Translations under genes and position numbers: made by a program
Origin: an uncultured Muribaculaceae bacterium
GTDB taxonomy: Bacteria; Bacteroidota; Bacteroidia; Bacteroidales; Muribaculaceae
Assembly (NCBI GenBank): GCA_905233915.1
Contig: CAJOFM010000004.1
Coordinates: 124,001 to 188,000 of the forward strand
Length of the DNA: 64,000 nt
Direction of reading: 5' to 3'
Shown: piece after piece, positions 39,251-48,179 of the stretch
How the letters are laid out: each line of letters starts with the position of its first letter
How positions within the stretch are numbered: position 1 is the stretch's first letter
The notes under the pieces: generated by a model
The model's database searches: none
What the model was told of the DNA's origin: nothing
What the model saw: only the letters and a program-made list of their open reading frames with translations

Positions 39251-39990
39251 TCAATAAGAAATACGAGCATCTGCACGGGTGGCTAGAACGGCTGCCAGCC
39301 GACTTTGAACAGCTGGGCGAAGTCATCTATGACAAGCGCAACCAGTTGCGCGTCATCACGGCCCCCGACGGCACCCTGGTCAATGCCAAGCGCTACTGCA
39401 TCCCGCATGCCATCAACCGCGTGGTGTATTCGCTAGGCATCCGTCAGCCCAAGGGACTGCGGGCATTCACCTACCCCACCCGACTGTTGGAACGTGGCAT
39501 CGAAACACCCGAACCCATCGCCTATATCGAGCCGCGCAACGGCTGTGGCTTGCTCAAGGAGACCTACTTCGTGAGCGTGCAGTCACAGCTGGGCCACACG
39601 CTCTATGAGGTGGGCGATGCCCGTGAGGGTACCTACGAGGAACTGGCCGATGCCCTGGGCCGCTACACTGCCACGATGCACGACCGCGAGGTGCTGCACC
39701 TTGACTACTCTCCAGGCAACATCCTATGGGACAAGGACAATGAGGGCTACCATTTCGCTGTGGTGGACATCAACCGCATGCGCTTCGGCAAGGTGGACAT
39801 TGAGGACGGATGTGCCGCCCTGCGTCGCCTGTGGGGACCCAAGCGGTTTATCGAACTCACCGCCCGCAGCTATGCCAGGGCACGCGGCTTTAACGAGGAT
39901 GAGGCCGTGCGCATCATTATGCAAGCCCGCGAAGCATTCTGGACCCGCTACCAACGCCGCCACCCCGTCGAATTCCCCCTCGAGCTGTAA
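39244..39990 (+). CDS. Kdo/WaaP family lipopolysaccharide kinase-like protein
   Basis: The protein has 248 residues. The kinase catalytic loop is HLDYSPGNILWD and the metal-binding motif is VVDINRMRFG, as in the WaaP/KdkA group of protein-kinase-like enzymes that phosphorylate LPS core sugars. The invariant Lys may be in KRYCIPHAINR or KETYFVS. It starts inside the last codons of the isomerase-like gene, so the two products are probably made together. A role in surface glycan phosphorylation is inferred. Confidence 0.78.
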   Translation: MLINKKYEHLHGWLERLPADFEQLGEVIYDKRNQLRVITAPDGTLVNAKRYCIPHAINRVVYSLGIRQPKGLRAFTYPTRLLERGIETPEPIAYIEPRNGCGLLKETYFVSVQSQLGHTLYEVGDAREGTYEELADALGRYTATMHDREVLHLDYSPGNILWDKDNEGYHFAVVDINRMRFGKVDIEDGCAALRRLWGPKRFIELTARSYARARGFNEDEAVRIIMQAREAFWTRYQRRHPVEFPLEL

Positions 39991-40019
39991 CCTAAAAAAC
40001 AACAGATTTAGATTAAAAA

Positions 40020-40198
40020 ATGACTACCTTTTTACCCACGAATCAGAAAATGGCGAATATGGCAACGAACAATCATTTCAATACCAAAAGGAAGGGCTGG
40101 ACCTGGAGTTCTTCGACACACAAAGCAACTACGTCGATTACCTATGGGAAGCGCTGTATAGAGCACGGAATGAGGCTCGTAATGGAGCATTGTCATAA
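40020..40198 (+). pseudogene. Small ORF apparently split by a frameshift
   Basis: A coding-like segment, FQYQKEGLDLEFFDTQSNYV followed by DYLWEALYRARNEARNGALS, ends at TAA 40196-40198. It has no start codon in its own frame. ATGs at 40050 and 40059 (MANMATNN) lie one frame away, so a single-base change around 40062-40070 would join them into a protein of about 46-50 residues. Either this is a decayed small gene, a sequencing error, or an unusual frameshifted gene. Nothing else gene-like lies in the 300 nt between 39990 and 40292. Confidence 0.35.
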
Positions 40199-40291
40199 CA
40201 ATTTAATACACTTTCTTCTGGTGTCTCAGAAAAAAGCGGTAACTTAGCCCCCAAATAATTATCAGTTTCATTCACAACTTTTTGAGCATTT

Positions 40292-40978
40292 ATGAAAATA
40301 CTTGTTGTCGATGACGAATTAGACATCTGTGAGCTACTCCAATATAATCTTGAGACAGAAGGATACGAGGTGGCTGCCGTCAACTCTGCTGAGGAGGCAC
40401 TGGCGCTGAATCTAACGGAATATGCACTGATTCTTCTGGATGTGATGATGGAGAATATGTCGGGATTCCAGATGGCGCATAAGATGAAGGAGAACCCTGC
40501 TACGGCGCAGATTCCCATCATTTTCATCACGGCACTCGAGGGGGAGAACCACATGGTAAAAGGGCTCAATATTGGTGCTGATGATTATATTGTCAAACCC
40601 CTGAGCATGAAGACCGTGAAGGCAAGGGTCAATGCGGTGCTCAGACGGGTATATCCGCATGGAATGCGAGACAGGATGCTCGAGGCAGACACGGTATGTT
40701 ATGAGGGTATTGTGCTTGATTTAAAGGCAAAGACCGCCAGCCTTGACCATCAGGAACTTCAGTGTACGAAGTTGGAATTTGAGCTACTGTCTTTCCTGCT
40801 TCAACATCCGGGCACGGTGTATTCCCGCAAGGATTTGCTGAGATATTGCTGGCCGCAGGACACGTGCGTGCTTGACCGCACAGTGGATGTCAACATTACG
40901 CGGCTGCGCAAGAAATTGGGTCCCTACGGGAAACAGATTAAAACACGTGTTGGATATGGTTACTGTTTCGAGAAGTAG
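40292..40978 (+). CDS. OmpR/PhoB-type response regulator
   Basis: The protein has 228 residues. The receiver domain has acidic residues in VVDDELD, the phospho-acceptor Asp50 in LILLDVMM and the Lys in DDYIVKPLSMK. The C-terminal winged helix ends RTVDVNITRLRKKLGPYGKQIKTRVGYGYCF, as in PhoB. It overlaps the histidine kinase gene. The phosphate transporter gene starting about 2.1 kb downstream of its stop suggests, but does not prove, a PhoB-like role. Confidence 0.93.
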   Translation: MKILVVDDELDICELLQYNLETEGYEVAAVNSAEEALALNLTEYALILLDVMMENMSGFQMAHKMKENPATAQIPIIFITALEGENHMVKGLNIGADDYIVKPLSMKTVKARVNAVLRRVYPHGMRDRMLEADTVCYEGIVLDLKAKTASLDHQELQCTKLEFELLSFLLQHPGTVYSRKDLLRYCWPQDTCVLDRTVDVNITRLRKKLGPYGKQIKTRVGYGYCFEK

Positions 40979-42398
40979 CGTTTTTCAGCGAAACCTGTTG
41001 CTGAGCATCGGTGGGGTTTTCCTGCTTTTCGCGATTTGCTTTTGCATCTATCAGTATCAGCGTGAAAAAGAGTATAAGATAGATATCCTGCACTCGCGTC
41101 TGCAGATGTATAACTACGACATCATGCAGGTGCTGGGCGAAGACGGCATCACCAGCAGGCACCAGTTTCTAAGCTATGTGAGACAACATCCTTTGAAGGG
41201 TCTCCGCGTCTCCGTCATTGACAGGCAGGGGCGGGTGCTCCTTGACAGCAACGAGCCTCATCCTGAGTCATTGGGCAATCATCTTGGGCGAACAGAAATC
41301 CAGCAGGCACTGCGCGACGGCAATGGCTTCGACCTCAAGCGCATGTCGCAGTCCACCCACGAGACCTATTTCTACTCCGCCACACGTTTCAAGCGCGTCA
41401 TCGTGCGCACCGCCGTGCCTTATTCTGCAGAGTTGACGCAATCGCTACGGGCTGATAACACCTATATCTATTTCTCCATAGCCTTGACCTTGCTCCTGGG
41501 AAGCGTGCTATATATCAGCACACGCCGCATCAGCCGACATATAGGTTATCTGCGCGAGTTTGCCATCAAGGCTGAGAATGGCGAACCACTGGATCATGAG
41601 TTAGAGCGGCATCTGCCCGATGATGAGTTGGGTGACATCAGCCATACTATCATCATGCTCTATTGGAAATTGCGACATGCCGAGGAGGACAAGGCGCGAT
41701 TGAAGCGACAACTCACCCAGAATGCTGCACACGAACTGAAGACGCCCGCCATGAGCATCCACGGCTATCTGGAGAGCATCCTCGACAATCCCGACATGCC
41801 TGAGGATAAGAAGAAGCATTTCCTGGAGCGCTGCTATGCCCAGAGCGAGCGTATGAACAAGCTGCTGCTTGACATGAGTGCGCTCACACGGCTCGACGAG
41901 ATGGATGCCAATCACTTCCGCAATCGTGAGGAATACCAGAATGTGGATGTAGTACAGATTGTTCGCAGTATTCTCGATGATACGGCCCTCGCACTCCAAC
42001 AAAAAGGGATCACGCCACGCCTGAAGATGCCCCAGCAGGTCATTATTGTTGGTGATAGTAGCCTAATATACAGCATATTCCGCAACCTTGTTGACAATGT
42101 CATCGCCTACGCTACGGGTGCATCTCTCGTTGAAATCACCTGCAAGCCAGTAGTCAGTGACAACAGCAAACTATACGAGTTCTCTGTAAGCGACAATGGT
42201 CCCGGGGTCGAGCCCCAACATTTGGAACATCTTTTCGAACGCTTCTACCGGGTCGATAAGGGACGCAGCCGCAAACTCGGCGGCACGGGTCTCGGCCTTG
42301 CTATCGTCAAGAATGCCGTAACCGTCCACGGAGGCACCGTAACGGCCTTCCCCACTCCCAGCGGCGGACTGACCGTTATGTTCACACTTCAGGCGTAA
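40956..42398 (+). CDS. Membrane sensor histidine kinase
   Basis: The track ORF starts earlier (40872) inside the response regulator gene; the ATG at 40956 gives MVTVSRSSVFQRNLLL and a protein of 480 residues. Two membrane segments (LLSIGGVFLLFAICFCIYQY and YIYFSIALTLLLGSVLYIS) flank a periplasmic sensor region of about 130 residues. HAMP-like and H-box (AAHELKTPAMSIHGYLE), N-box (NLVDNVIAYATG), G1 (SDNGPGVEP) and G2 (GGTGLGLAIV) are intact. It pairs with the response regulator, which it overlaps by 23 nt. Confidence 0.92.
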   Translation: MVTVSRSSVFQRNLLLSIGGVFLLFAICFCIYQYQREKEYKIDILHSRLQMYNYDIMQVLGEDGITSRHQFLSYVRQHPLKGLRVSVIDRQGRVLLDSNEPHPESLGNHLGRTEIQQALRDGNGFDLKRMSQSTHETYFYSATRFKRVIVRTAVPYSAELTQSLRADNTYIYFSIALTLLLGSVLYISTRRISRHIGYLREFAIKAENGEPLDHELERHLPDDELGDISHTIIMLYWKLRHAEEDKARLKRQLTQNAAHELKTPAMSIHGYLESILDNPDMPEDKKKHFLERCYAQSERMNKLLLDMSALTRLDEMDANHFRNREEYQNVDVVQIVRSILDDTALALQQKGITPRLKMPQQVIIVGDSSLIYSIFRNLVDNVIAYATGASLVEITCKPVVSDNSKLYEFSVSDNGPGVEPQHLEHLFERFYRVDKGRSRKLGGTGLGLAIVKNAVTVHGGTVTAFPTPSGGLTVMFTLQA

Positions 42399-42453
42399 TC
42401 CAATTATTTCCTAATTCTTTTCTATGGAACGGTATGACAATGCCGTTTCGCGA

Positions 42454-42489
42454 TTATTGCAATCTCATGACATTGTGAGGTTGCAATAA
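42454..42489. terminator. Hairpin after the two-component system
   Basis: TTATTGCAATCTCA (42454-42467) and TGAGGTTGCAATAA (42476-42489) pair over 14 bp with one G-U and an 8-nt loop, 55 nt after the kinase stop. There is no T-run after it, so it could instead be an operator or an mRNA-stabilising hairpin. Confidence 0.5.
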
Positions 42490-42584
42490 CCATGTATTAT
42501 CAGCATAACACGTTTGTAACATCGTATCGGTATTTTTGTGACGTCAACGGAGGGCATAACCATATTCCTCGTTGACACAGAATT

Positions 42585-42686
42585 ATGGATCAAGAAAAAG
42601 TTGAAAGAATCATCAAGATTTACAATTGGGTGAGATACATCATCCTTGTAGTGTTCCTGACATTTCTATATGTTGTGCTGTGTTAA
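42585..42686 (+). CDS. Possible 33-residue single-helix membrane protein
   Basis: The ORF begins MDQEKVERIIKIYNWVRYII, continues LVVFLTFLYVVLC and ends with TAA. A charged N-terminus is followed by one hydrophobic helix, a common layout for real small membrane proteins. A TATTTTTG -7 box lies at 42531-42538, 47 nt upstream. It is too short for the ORF track and has no homolog known to me. Confidence 0.45.
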   Translation: MDQEKVERIIKIYNWVRYIILVVFLTFLYVVLC

Positions 42687-42812
42687 GGCGTAAACGCCCC
42701 ACGACTACGGTATGTGGATTAGCACTGGTGCGGAAAAGAAGATCAGTGCTGATTAGAACGCAGGCATCGATACGGAATTGTGTACAAAACATAGGTGCGA
42801 GTATATTGAACG

Positions 42813-43064
42813 ATGGAAATTAGACGTCCACAGCACTTATTGGATTCATCGGCATTTAAAGTCGCGTGCCGCTTACTGGTTTCAGATAAAAAACCAAACG
42901 GCGCAAGTAACGAAACTGTTTCTGTACCGCACCATCGCTTAATGGCGGACGTAGTGCCCTCTATGTCTGTCAACGGTTGGCTTAAATTATCGCTAAGGGC
43001 AAGATACCAATACACCGGACAAAATGCTCCATGCACTTACTACGGAATACGTTACAATTTATAA
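42813..43064 (+). CDS. Uncertain 83-residue ORF between the two-component system and the Pi transporter
   Basis: The ORF reads MEIRRPQHLLDSSAFKVACR and later HHRLMADVVPSMSVNGWLKL. I have a vague memory of near-identical short ORFs annotated in Bacteroidales genomes, which could mean a conserved non-coding element rather than a protein. Base composition is less GC-rich than neighbouring genes and the codon pattern is not clearly coding. Most of 42690-43070 is covered by this ORF; I see no tRNA or other RNA signature. Confidence 0.3.
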   Translation: MEIRRPQHLLDSSAFKVACRLLVSDKKPNGASNETVSVPHHRLMADVVPSMSVNGWLKLSLRARYQYTGQNAPCTYYGIRYNL

Positions 43065-43073
43065 CGCGCATAT

Positions 43074-45332
43074 ATGAATACTTTATTTCTCGGAATAGTT
43101 ATATTCCTGATTGTGCTTGCTGTGTTTGACCTTGTGGTCGGAGTGAGCAATGATGCAGTAAACTTCCTGAACTCTGCCATCGGTGCCAAGGTGGCGAGGT
43201 ACAGGACGGTGGTGACTGTGGCGGCAATCGGTGTGTTTGCCGGAGCGGCCCTGAGCAACGGCATGATGGACGTGGCGCGACACGGCATCATGACACCGGC
43301 CTACTTCTCGTTTTATGATGTGATGTGCGTCTTCTTGGCGGTGATGGTGACAGACGTGGTGCTGCTTGATGTATTCAACACGCTGGGTATGCCGACGTCT
43401 ACCACCGTCAGTTTGGTTTTTGAATTACTCGGTGGCGCCTTTGCCATCGCCTTGATACAAATATCGGGTGGAGCAACGACAGAGAGCGGCGTGCTGCTCA
43501 CATTGGGTGATTTGCTCAATACAGAGAAAGCCATCTCGGTCATCTTCGGCATTTTTCTGTCTGTAGCCATAGCATTCGTGCTCGGAACCATTGTGCAATG
43601 GATAGCGCGCATCGTTTTCACCTTTACCTTCCGTGTGAACGGAAGGACCACTGACCAGTCGGGCAAAATGGGCGGCAGGCTCTCCTCGTCGTTGAAGATT
43701 GGCATCTTCGGCGGACTGTCGGTGACGGCCATCGTCTGGTTCCTGCTTATCAAAGGACTGAAAGGAAGTACACTGATGACTCCCGAGGTGAATGAGATGA
43801 TTAATCAGAACACATGGCTGATTATCGGCGGCGGCATGGCCGTGTTCTCGGTGCTGATGACACTGCTGAGTGCCATGAAACTGCCCGTATTGAAGTTCGT
43901 GGTGCTGCTGGGTACCTTTTCCCTTGCAATGGCGTTTGCTGGCAACGACCTCGTGAACTTCGTGGGTGTGCCGCTGACGGGACTTGAAGCCTATCAGGAC
44001 TACACGGCCAACGGCAATGGCGATGCGCAGGGATTTATGATGCGGTCGCTGATGGAGAGTGCCCATACGCCAGCGCCCTATCTCATCGCGGCAGGCGTGG
44101 TGATGGTGCTCGCCCTCATCTTCTCGAAGAAGGCGCAGAACGTAGTAAAGACGTCGGTGGATCTCTCCCGTCAAGATGAGGGCGACGAGATGTTTGGTTC
44201 AAGCGGTGTAGCACGGACGCTGGTGCGCACATCGAGAAGCATAGCAGGCAGTCTGGCGATCGCTGTACCGCCGTGTGTGTCGCGCTGGATTGACTCGCGT
44301 TTCAATGCCGATGCGGCGGTGTTGAAGCCTGGAGCCGCCTTCGATGAAATTCGCGCCGCCGTCAATCTGGTGCTTGCCGGTGCATTGGTGGCATTGGGTA
44401 CGTCGCTCAAACTGCCGCTATCCACCACCTACGTCACCTTCATGGTGGCTATGGGAACGTCGCTTGCCGATCGTGCATGGGGTCGTGAGAGCGCTGTATT
44501 CCGTATTACGGGTGTGCTGTCTGTCATTGGCGGCTGGTTCATCACGGCTGGTGTGGCATTCATATTGTGTTTCCTTGTAAGCGTCGCCTTGTTCTTCGGA
44601 TCATTTCTGGCAATGGCGGTGGCCATCGCATTGGCCATCTTCCTGCTCGTTCGCAGTCATCTGAAATACCAAAAGCATACGATGGAGGGTGAGGCCGACA
44701 AATTATTCACAAAAATCGTGCGCTGTGCTGACAAGGTAGAATGCTGGATCTTGCTCCGAGAGTATCTGAACCAGACTATCAAGGCTCATGTCCGTATGGT
44801 GACAGATGACTACGAGACACTGACCACGGCTTTCTTCTGCGAGAATTACCGCCGTCTGAAACATGTCACTACTGATGTGGACCATCAACGCAAGGAACTG
44901 AAACGCCAGCGCCGTAAGCAGATTATCGCCCTGCGCCGATTGGACCCGATAGTGAGTGTGGAGAAAAGCACCTGGTATTTCCTTATCGTCAATTCACTCT
45001 CTCAGATGTACTATTGCCTGAAGCGCATGGTCGGCAACAATTTCAGTCCCGTTCCAAGTGAGTATGCCAATGAGTTTCTTGTCTTGCGAAATGAGATTAT
45101 GCGTTTGTACCTTCGCTCGCTCGATGGTGAGACGGCATTCCAGATACGCAATGATGCAACCGTACTTCAATCATCACTTTCCAATTATCGCAAGCGCATC
45201 ATTTATGACATACAGACCCGCCAACTCAACATCGAAGCCATGACCGTATTCCTGAGCGTCGTCCAAGAGTCTCAAGAACTCCTCAGCGCACTTCGCCATC
45301 TGATGAGAGGAGAAATCAAGATAGAAGAATGA
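43074..45332 (+). CDS. Inorganic phosphate transporter (PiT) with C-terminal PhoU-like region
   Basis: The protein has 752 residues. The two PiT signature copies are VGVSNDAVNFLNSAIGAK near the N-terminus and AMAFAGNDLVNFVGVPLTGL in the middle, each in a block of membrane helices; a further TM block ends about residue 530. The remaining 220 residues are soluble and helical (LFTKIVRCADKVECWILLREYLNQTIKAHV) and resemble a PhoU/DUF47-type regulator. It probably imports phosphate by cation symport with built-in regulation. A two-component system lies upstream. Confidence 0.88.
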   Translation: MNTLFLGIVIFLIVLAVFDLVVGVSNDAVNFLNSAIGAKVARYRTVVTVAAIGVFAGAALSNGMMDVARHGIMTPAYFSFYDVMCVFLAVMVTDVVLLDVFNTLGMPTSTTVSLVFELLGGAFAIALIQISGGATTESGVLLTLGDLLNTEKAISVIFGIFLSVAIAFVLGTIVQWIARIVFTFTFRVNGRTTDQSGKMGGRLSSSLKIGIFGGLSVTAIVWFLLIKGLKGSTLMTPEVNEMINQNTWLIIGGGMAVFSVLMTLLSAMKLPVLKFVVLLGTFSLAMAFAGNDLVNFVGVPLTGLEAYQDYTANGNGDAQGFMMRSLMESAHTPAPYLIAAGVVMVLALIFSKKAQNVVKTSVDLSRQDEGDEMFGSSGVARTLVRTSRSIAGSLAIAVPPCVSRWIDSRFNADAAVLKPGAAFDEIRAAVNLVLAGALVALGTSLKLPLSTTYVTFMVAMGTSLADRAWGRESAVFRITGVLSVIGGWFITAGVAFILCFLVSVALFFGSFLAMAVAIALAIFLLVRSHLKYQKHTMEGEADKLFTKIVRCADKVECWILLREYLNQTIKAHVRMVTDDYETLTTAFFCENYRRLKHVTTDVDHQRKELKRQRRKQIIALRRLDPIVSVEKSTWYFLIVNSLSQMYYCLKRMVGNNFSPVPSEYANEFLVLRNEIMRLYLRSLDGETAFQIRNDATVLQSSLSNYRKRIIYDIQTRQLNIEAMTVFLSVVQESQELLSALRHLMRGEIKIEE

Positions 45333-45351
45333 CCGTATAATATCAATCAAA

Positions 45352-45395
45352 AAAGGCAACGACATCGCCCACTTCGGTCGAGAGTCGTTGTCTTT
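45352..45395 (+). terminator. Terminator after the phosphate transporter
   Basis: AAAGGCAACGAC (45352-45363) pairs with GTCGTTGTCTTT (45384-45395) with one G-U. It starts 19 nt after the stop codon. The T-run after it is weak. Confidence 0.6.
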
Positions 45396-45538
45396 GCTAT
45401 ATGCTTTTGTTCAAAGACCTATAGGTACTAAGACGATGCGGTGGGGCTGCTCAACTATAGGAGGGTGAAAAATGATGAAGAATAAATCCCTCACGCGCGG
45501 GAGAGCATGAGAGATATAACTTAGGTTTTGATGACGTT

Positions 45539-46432
45539 TTAATTCCAGGTGCCAGACAACAAGTAGTCGATCAGGGAGGTGACGTCGCTGATGTTGACGC
45601 TGCTGTCCTGGTTGCAGTCGGCACCACTCAGGTTGATGCCCGATGCGTTGCCGCTAAGCAGGTAGTCAATCAGGGCCGTCACGTCGCTGATGTTTACACT
45701 GCTGTCACCGTCAACATCACCACGCAGGGCTGCGTTCTTCGCGGTGAAGTAGCCCGGGTTGCTGGGGCCGCCATCGATGTGGGCGTACTCGCCATCCTTG
45801 TGGTTGGGATCGTCACTCGTGCCCATGCTGCCCACCAGGCTGGTGCAGTTATAGAACATGTCGGTAGATCTGGTCACAGCCGCAGTGCTCCATTCGGTAC
45901 CGACATAGATGGTAGTCAGATTGGTACAACCATTGAACATATAATCCATGGTTTCCACATTGGCCGTGTTGAAAGTGCTCAAGTCAAGTTCCGTCATGCC
46001 GGAGCAACGGGAGAACATGCCAGACATGCTTGTCACATTGGTCGTGTTAAGATAACTCAAGTCAATGCTCGTCAATGCATAACAGGCATGAAACATATCA
46101 TCCATGCGCGTCACCTCGCTGGTGTTCAGGTACCTCATTCCATTGATGGATTCAAGGTTATGCATTCCATAGAACCAGTGGTAGGTCGATGTCGGGCGGA
46201 CATCGGCGAACTTGTGGTCAATGGCCACATATTTCACATAGGTACTGTTGCCATCAGTTATCCAACCGGGCTCGATGGCGCCATCGTTCAAGTCATAGGT
46301 CGTACCTACGCAGATACTGCGCTCGTTGTCGTAACAGAACGTCAGCGAATTGCTCCCTGGCGAGTACCAGGCATAGGCCTCTTGGGCGCTAGTGCCGAGG
46401 GCGCATATCATGGCCGACATCAGGACGACCAT
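45539..46432 (-). CDS. BspA-like (DUF285) surface protein with dockerin-like C-terminus, start damaged by a stop codon
   Basis: The 297-residue frame has about five BspA/DUF285 leucine-rich-type repeats (MDDMFHACYALTSIDLSYLNTTNVTSMSGMF, MDYMFNGCTNLTTIYVGTEW) and ends with two dockerin-like loops (GDVDGDSSVNISDVT, CNQDSSVNISDVT). The first available ATG (46432) gives a signal peptide with no basic residues (MVVLMSAMICALGTSA). Just upstream, in the same frame, is ATG AAA CAG TAA TCA TTA CTT CTT CGG, which looks like the true start interrupted by TAA at codon 4. The gene may be inactive or translated at reduced level. Confidence 0.75.
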   Translation of the reverse strand: MVVLMSAMICALGTSAQEAYAWYSPGSNSLTFCYDNERSICVGTTYDLNDGAIEPGWITDGNSTYVKYVAIDHKFADVRPTSTYHWFYGMHNLESINGMRYLNTSEVTRMDDMFHACYALTSIDLSYLNTTNVTSMSGMFSRCSGMTELDLSTFNTANVETMDYMFNGCTNLTTIYVGTEWSTAAVTRSTDMFYNCTSLVGSMGTSDDPNHKDGEYAHIDGGPSNPGYFTAKNAALRGDVDGDSSVNISDVTALIDYLLSGNASGINLSGADCNQDSSVNISDVTSLIDYLLSGTWN

Positions 46433-46562
46433 CCGAAGAAGTAATGATTACTGTTTCATCGTTAAATCGGGTTTACTAGTCTATAATTGCTGCAAATGTA
46501 GTATATTTTTTAATAAGTTTCAAGTTTTTAGACTCTCGTTGGTATCCGCATTCTATTTCTTT

Positions 46563-46662
46563 GAAGACAAGAAAGACAACAAATACTAAAACATCCGCAT
46601 CCTTGCCGACGGGGATGCGGATGCCCATGAGATAACTTGTAATCCTTGTCTTTCTTGTCTTC
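46563..46662. terminator. Nested inverted repeats downstream of the amylase gene
   Basis: The outer arms GAAGACAAGAAAGAC (46563-46577) and GTCTTTCTTGTCTTC (46648-46662) are perfect 15-bp repeats. Inside is CATCCGCATCC / GGATGCGGATG (46592-46602, 46613-46623), an 11-bp perfect stem. It lies between two minus-strand genes and may end the amylase transcript. The inner core resembles the hairpin at 11556-11601. Confidence 0.5.
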
Positions 46663-46721
46663 TAAAACAACAGCGCAGATGCCTAACAGTATCCACTTGT
46701 TTTAGTGGCAACAGGAGGCGG

Positions 46722-48128
46722 TTACTTGTAGAGGACGTAGGCGGTCATCGGGGCGAGAGTGGCCTTGAAAACGCCTTTCTTGACCTGGAGGCGCTGCTTG
46801 GTGACCGCGTCACGGTACTTGCCGTTGCTCAAGGTGACGGGAATGGCCACCTGGGCCTGCTGCTCATCGAGGTTGATGACTACGGCGGCACGACTGCCAC
46901 GCTCGACGATGATCTGCTTGCCGTTCTCACTGTAGACGATGTTCTCGGGCTGGTTCACGTTGCGGTGGCGGAACTCGTTGACGGCCTTCACCACGGGATG
47001 CTTGAACTCGTCGTTACCCACCTTGCCGATCTCGTTGTCGCCCCAGTAGTTGTCGCGGGTGCTGCCGTGAGGACGGGAGTAGAACAGGGGCGTTCCATAC
47101 TTGCGTGCGGTCAGGAAGACCCATCCCAGACGGATGAGTTCGTCGGGCATACCAGCCGAGGCGTGGTCGTTGCAATAGGTGTCGTGCGACTCCACCCAAG
47201 TCACCAGGTGGGCGGGATCGACCGAGTGATGCCAGGTCAACAAGTTGTCGGCACGGGCATCGTGCTTGTTGAGCACGTTGCGCAGCACCCAGCCATAGTT
47301 GCTGGCGGTCAAATCCATGTACTCGGCATAACCCTGCTCGGGCACATTGCGGTCCTGCAGCACCTCGCCATAGATGAACAGCTGTTCACGAGGCACGGCC
47401 AGCCTGAGGCCCTTGACGGCCTTGCGGCCCATAGCGACGTCCCAGAAGTCGTTCTCGGGCGACTTGGGGTCACGCATCTCGCCGGGCAGACCGATGTGCT
47501 TGGCCGTGTCGTAGCGGAAGCCGCTAGCTCCGCATGCCAGCACGTCGTTGACATATTGCATGTAGTAGTACTGGAAATCAGGGTTCTCGGTGTTGACATC
47601 GGGCAGTGTACCCATCTCGCCCGTTGTGCACTGGTAGCGGTCGCTGTAGTCCTTGATGGGCCACAGGCCGTTGGCGTGGAACAGGTTCTCGCGGCCATTG
47701 ACTGCGCTGTCTAAGCGTGCGTTGATCTGCGTGCGGTCGATGACGGTGTGGTTGGGCAGCACGTCAACAATGATGCGCAGCCCCAGGCGCTTGGCATCGT
47801 CACACATCGCCTTGAACTCGTCGCGGGTGCCCAGCTGATAGTTGCCAATGGTCCAGTCGGTGGGCTGGTAGTGGTAGTACCACTTGCCGTGGCCAAAGAG
47901 CTGGCGTCCGCCGCCCTCGCCCACAACGCACTCGTTGATGGGAGAGGTCTGCACAATCGTGTAGCCGGCATCCTTGATCTCGGGCAAATGCTCGCGGATG
48001 GTGTTGAACGACCACGACCAGGCGTGCAGGATAATCTCATTATTGCCCAGGCCAGCCTCGGCAGCCGATGCGCCATTAGCCATCAAACCCATGAGGGCAA
48101 TCAAAACGATAGAAAAAATCTTTTTCAT
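46722..48128 (-). CDS. Secreted alpha-amylase family protein (GH13)
   Basis: The ATG at 48128 is chosen over the longer ORF (48179) because it starts a signal peptide (MKKIFSIVLIALMGLMANGASA) and lies after the -7 box at 48169-48176. The 468-residue protein has GH13 motifs: VDVLPNHTV (region I), GFRYDTAKHIG with the nucleophile Asp (region II), FIYGEVLQ with the general acid Glu (region III) and TWVESHDTYCND (region IV). It should cleave alpha-1,4-glucans such as starch in the periplasm or at the surface. No SusC/D genes are nearby. Confidence 0.92.
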   Translation of the reverse strand: MKKIFSIVLIALMGLMANGASAAEAGLGNNEIILHAWSWSFNTIREHLPEIKDAGYTIVQTSPINECVVGEGGGRQLFGHGKWYYHYQPTDWTIGNYQLGTRDEFKAMCDDAKRLGLRIIVDVLPNHTVIDRTQINARLDSAVNGRENLFHANGLWPIKDYSDRYQCTTGEMGTLPDVNTENPDFQYYYMQYVNDVLACGASGFRYDTAKHIGLPGEMRDPKSPENDFWDVAMGRKAVKGLRLAVPREQLFIYGEVLQDRNVPEQGYAEYMDLTASNYGWVLRNVLNKHDARADNLLTWHHSVDPAHLVTWVESHDTYCNDHASAGMPDELIRLGWVFLTARKYGTPLFYSRPHGSTRDNYWGDNEIGKVGNDEFKHPVVKAVNEFRHRNVNQPENIVYSENGKQIIVERGSRAAVVINLDEQQAQVAIPVTLSNGKYRDAVTKQRLQVKKGVFKATLAPMTAYVLYK

Positions 48129-48168
48129 ATATACTGATATCTTGTTAAACAATTTCCTTCGCAAAGCA

Positions 48169-48176
48169 CAAAGATA
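48169..48176 (-). promoter_or_regulatory. -7 box of the amylase gene
   Basis: On the minus strand this reads TATCTTTG, 41 nt upstream of the chosen start codon. Confidence 0.5.
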
Positions 48177-48179
48177 CAA

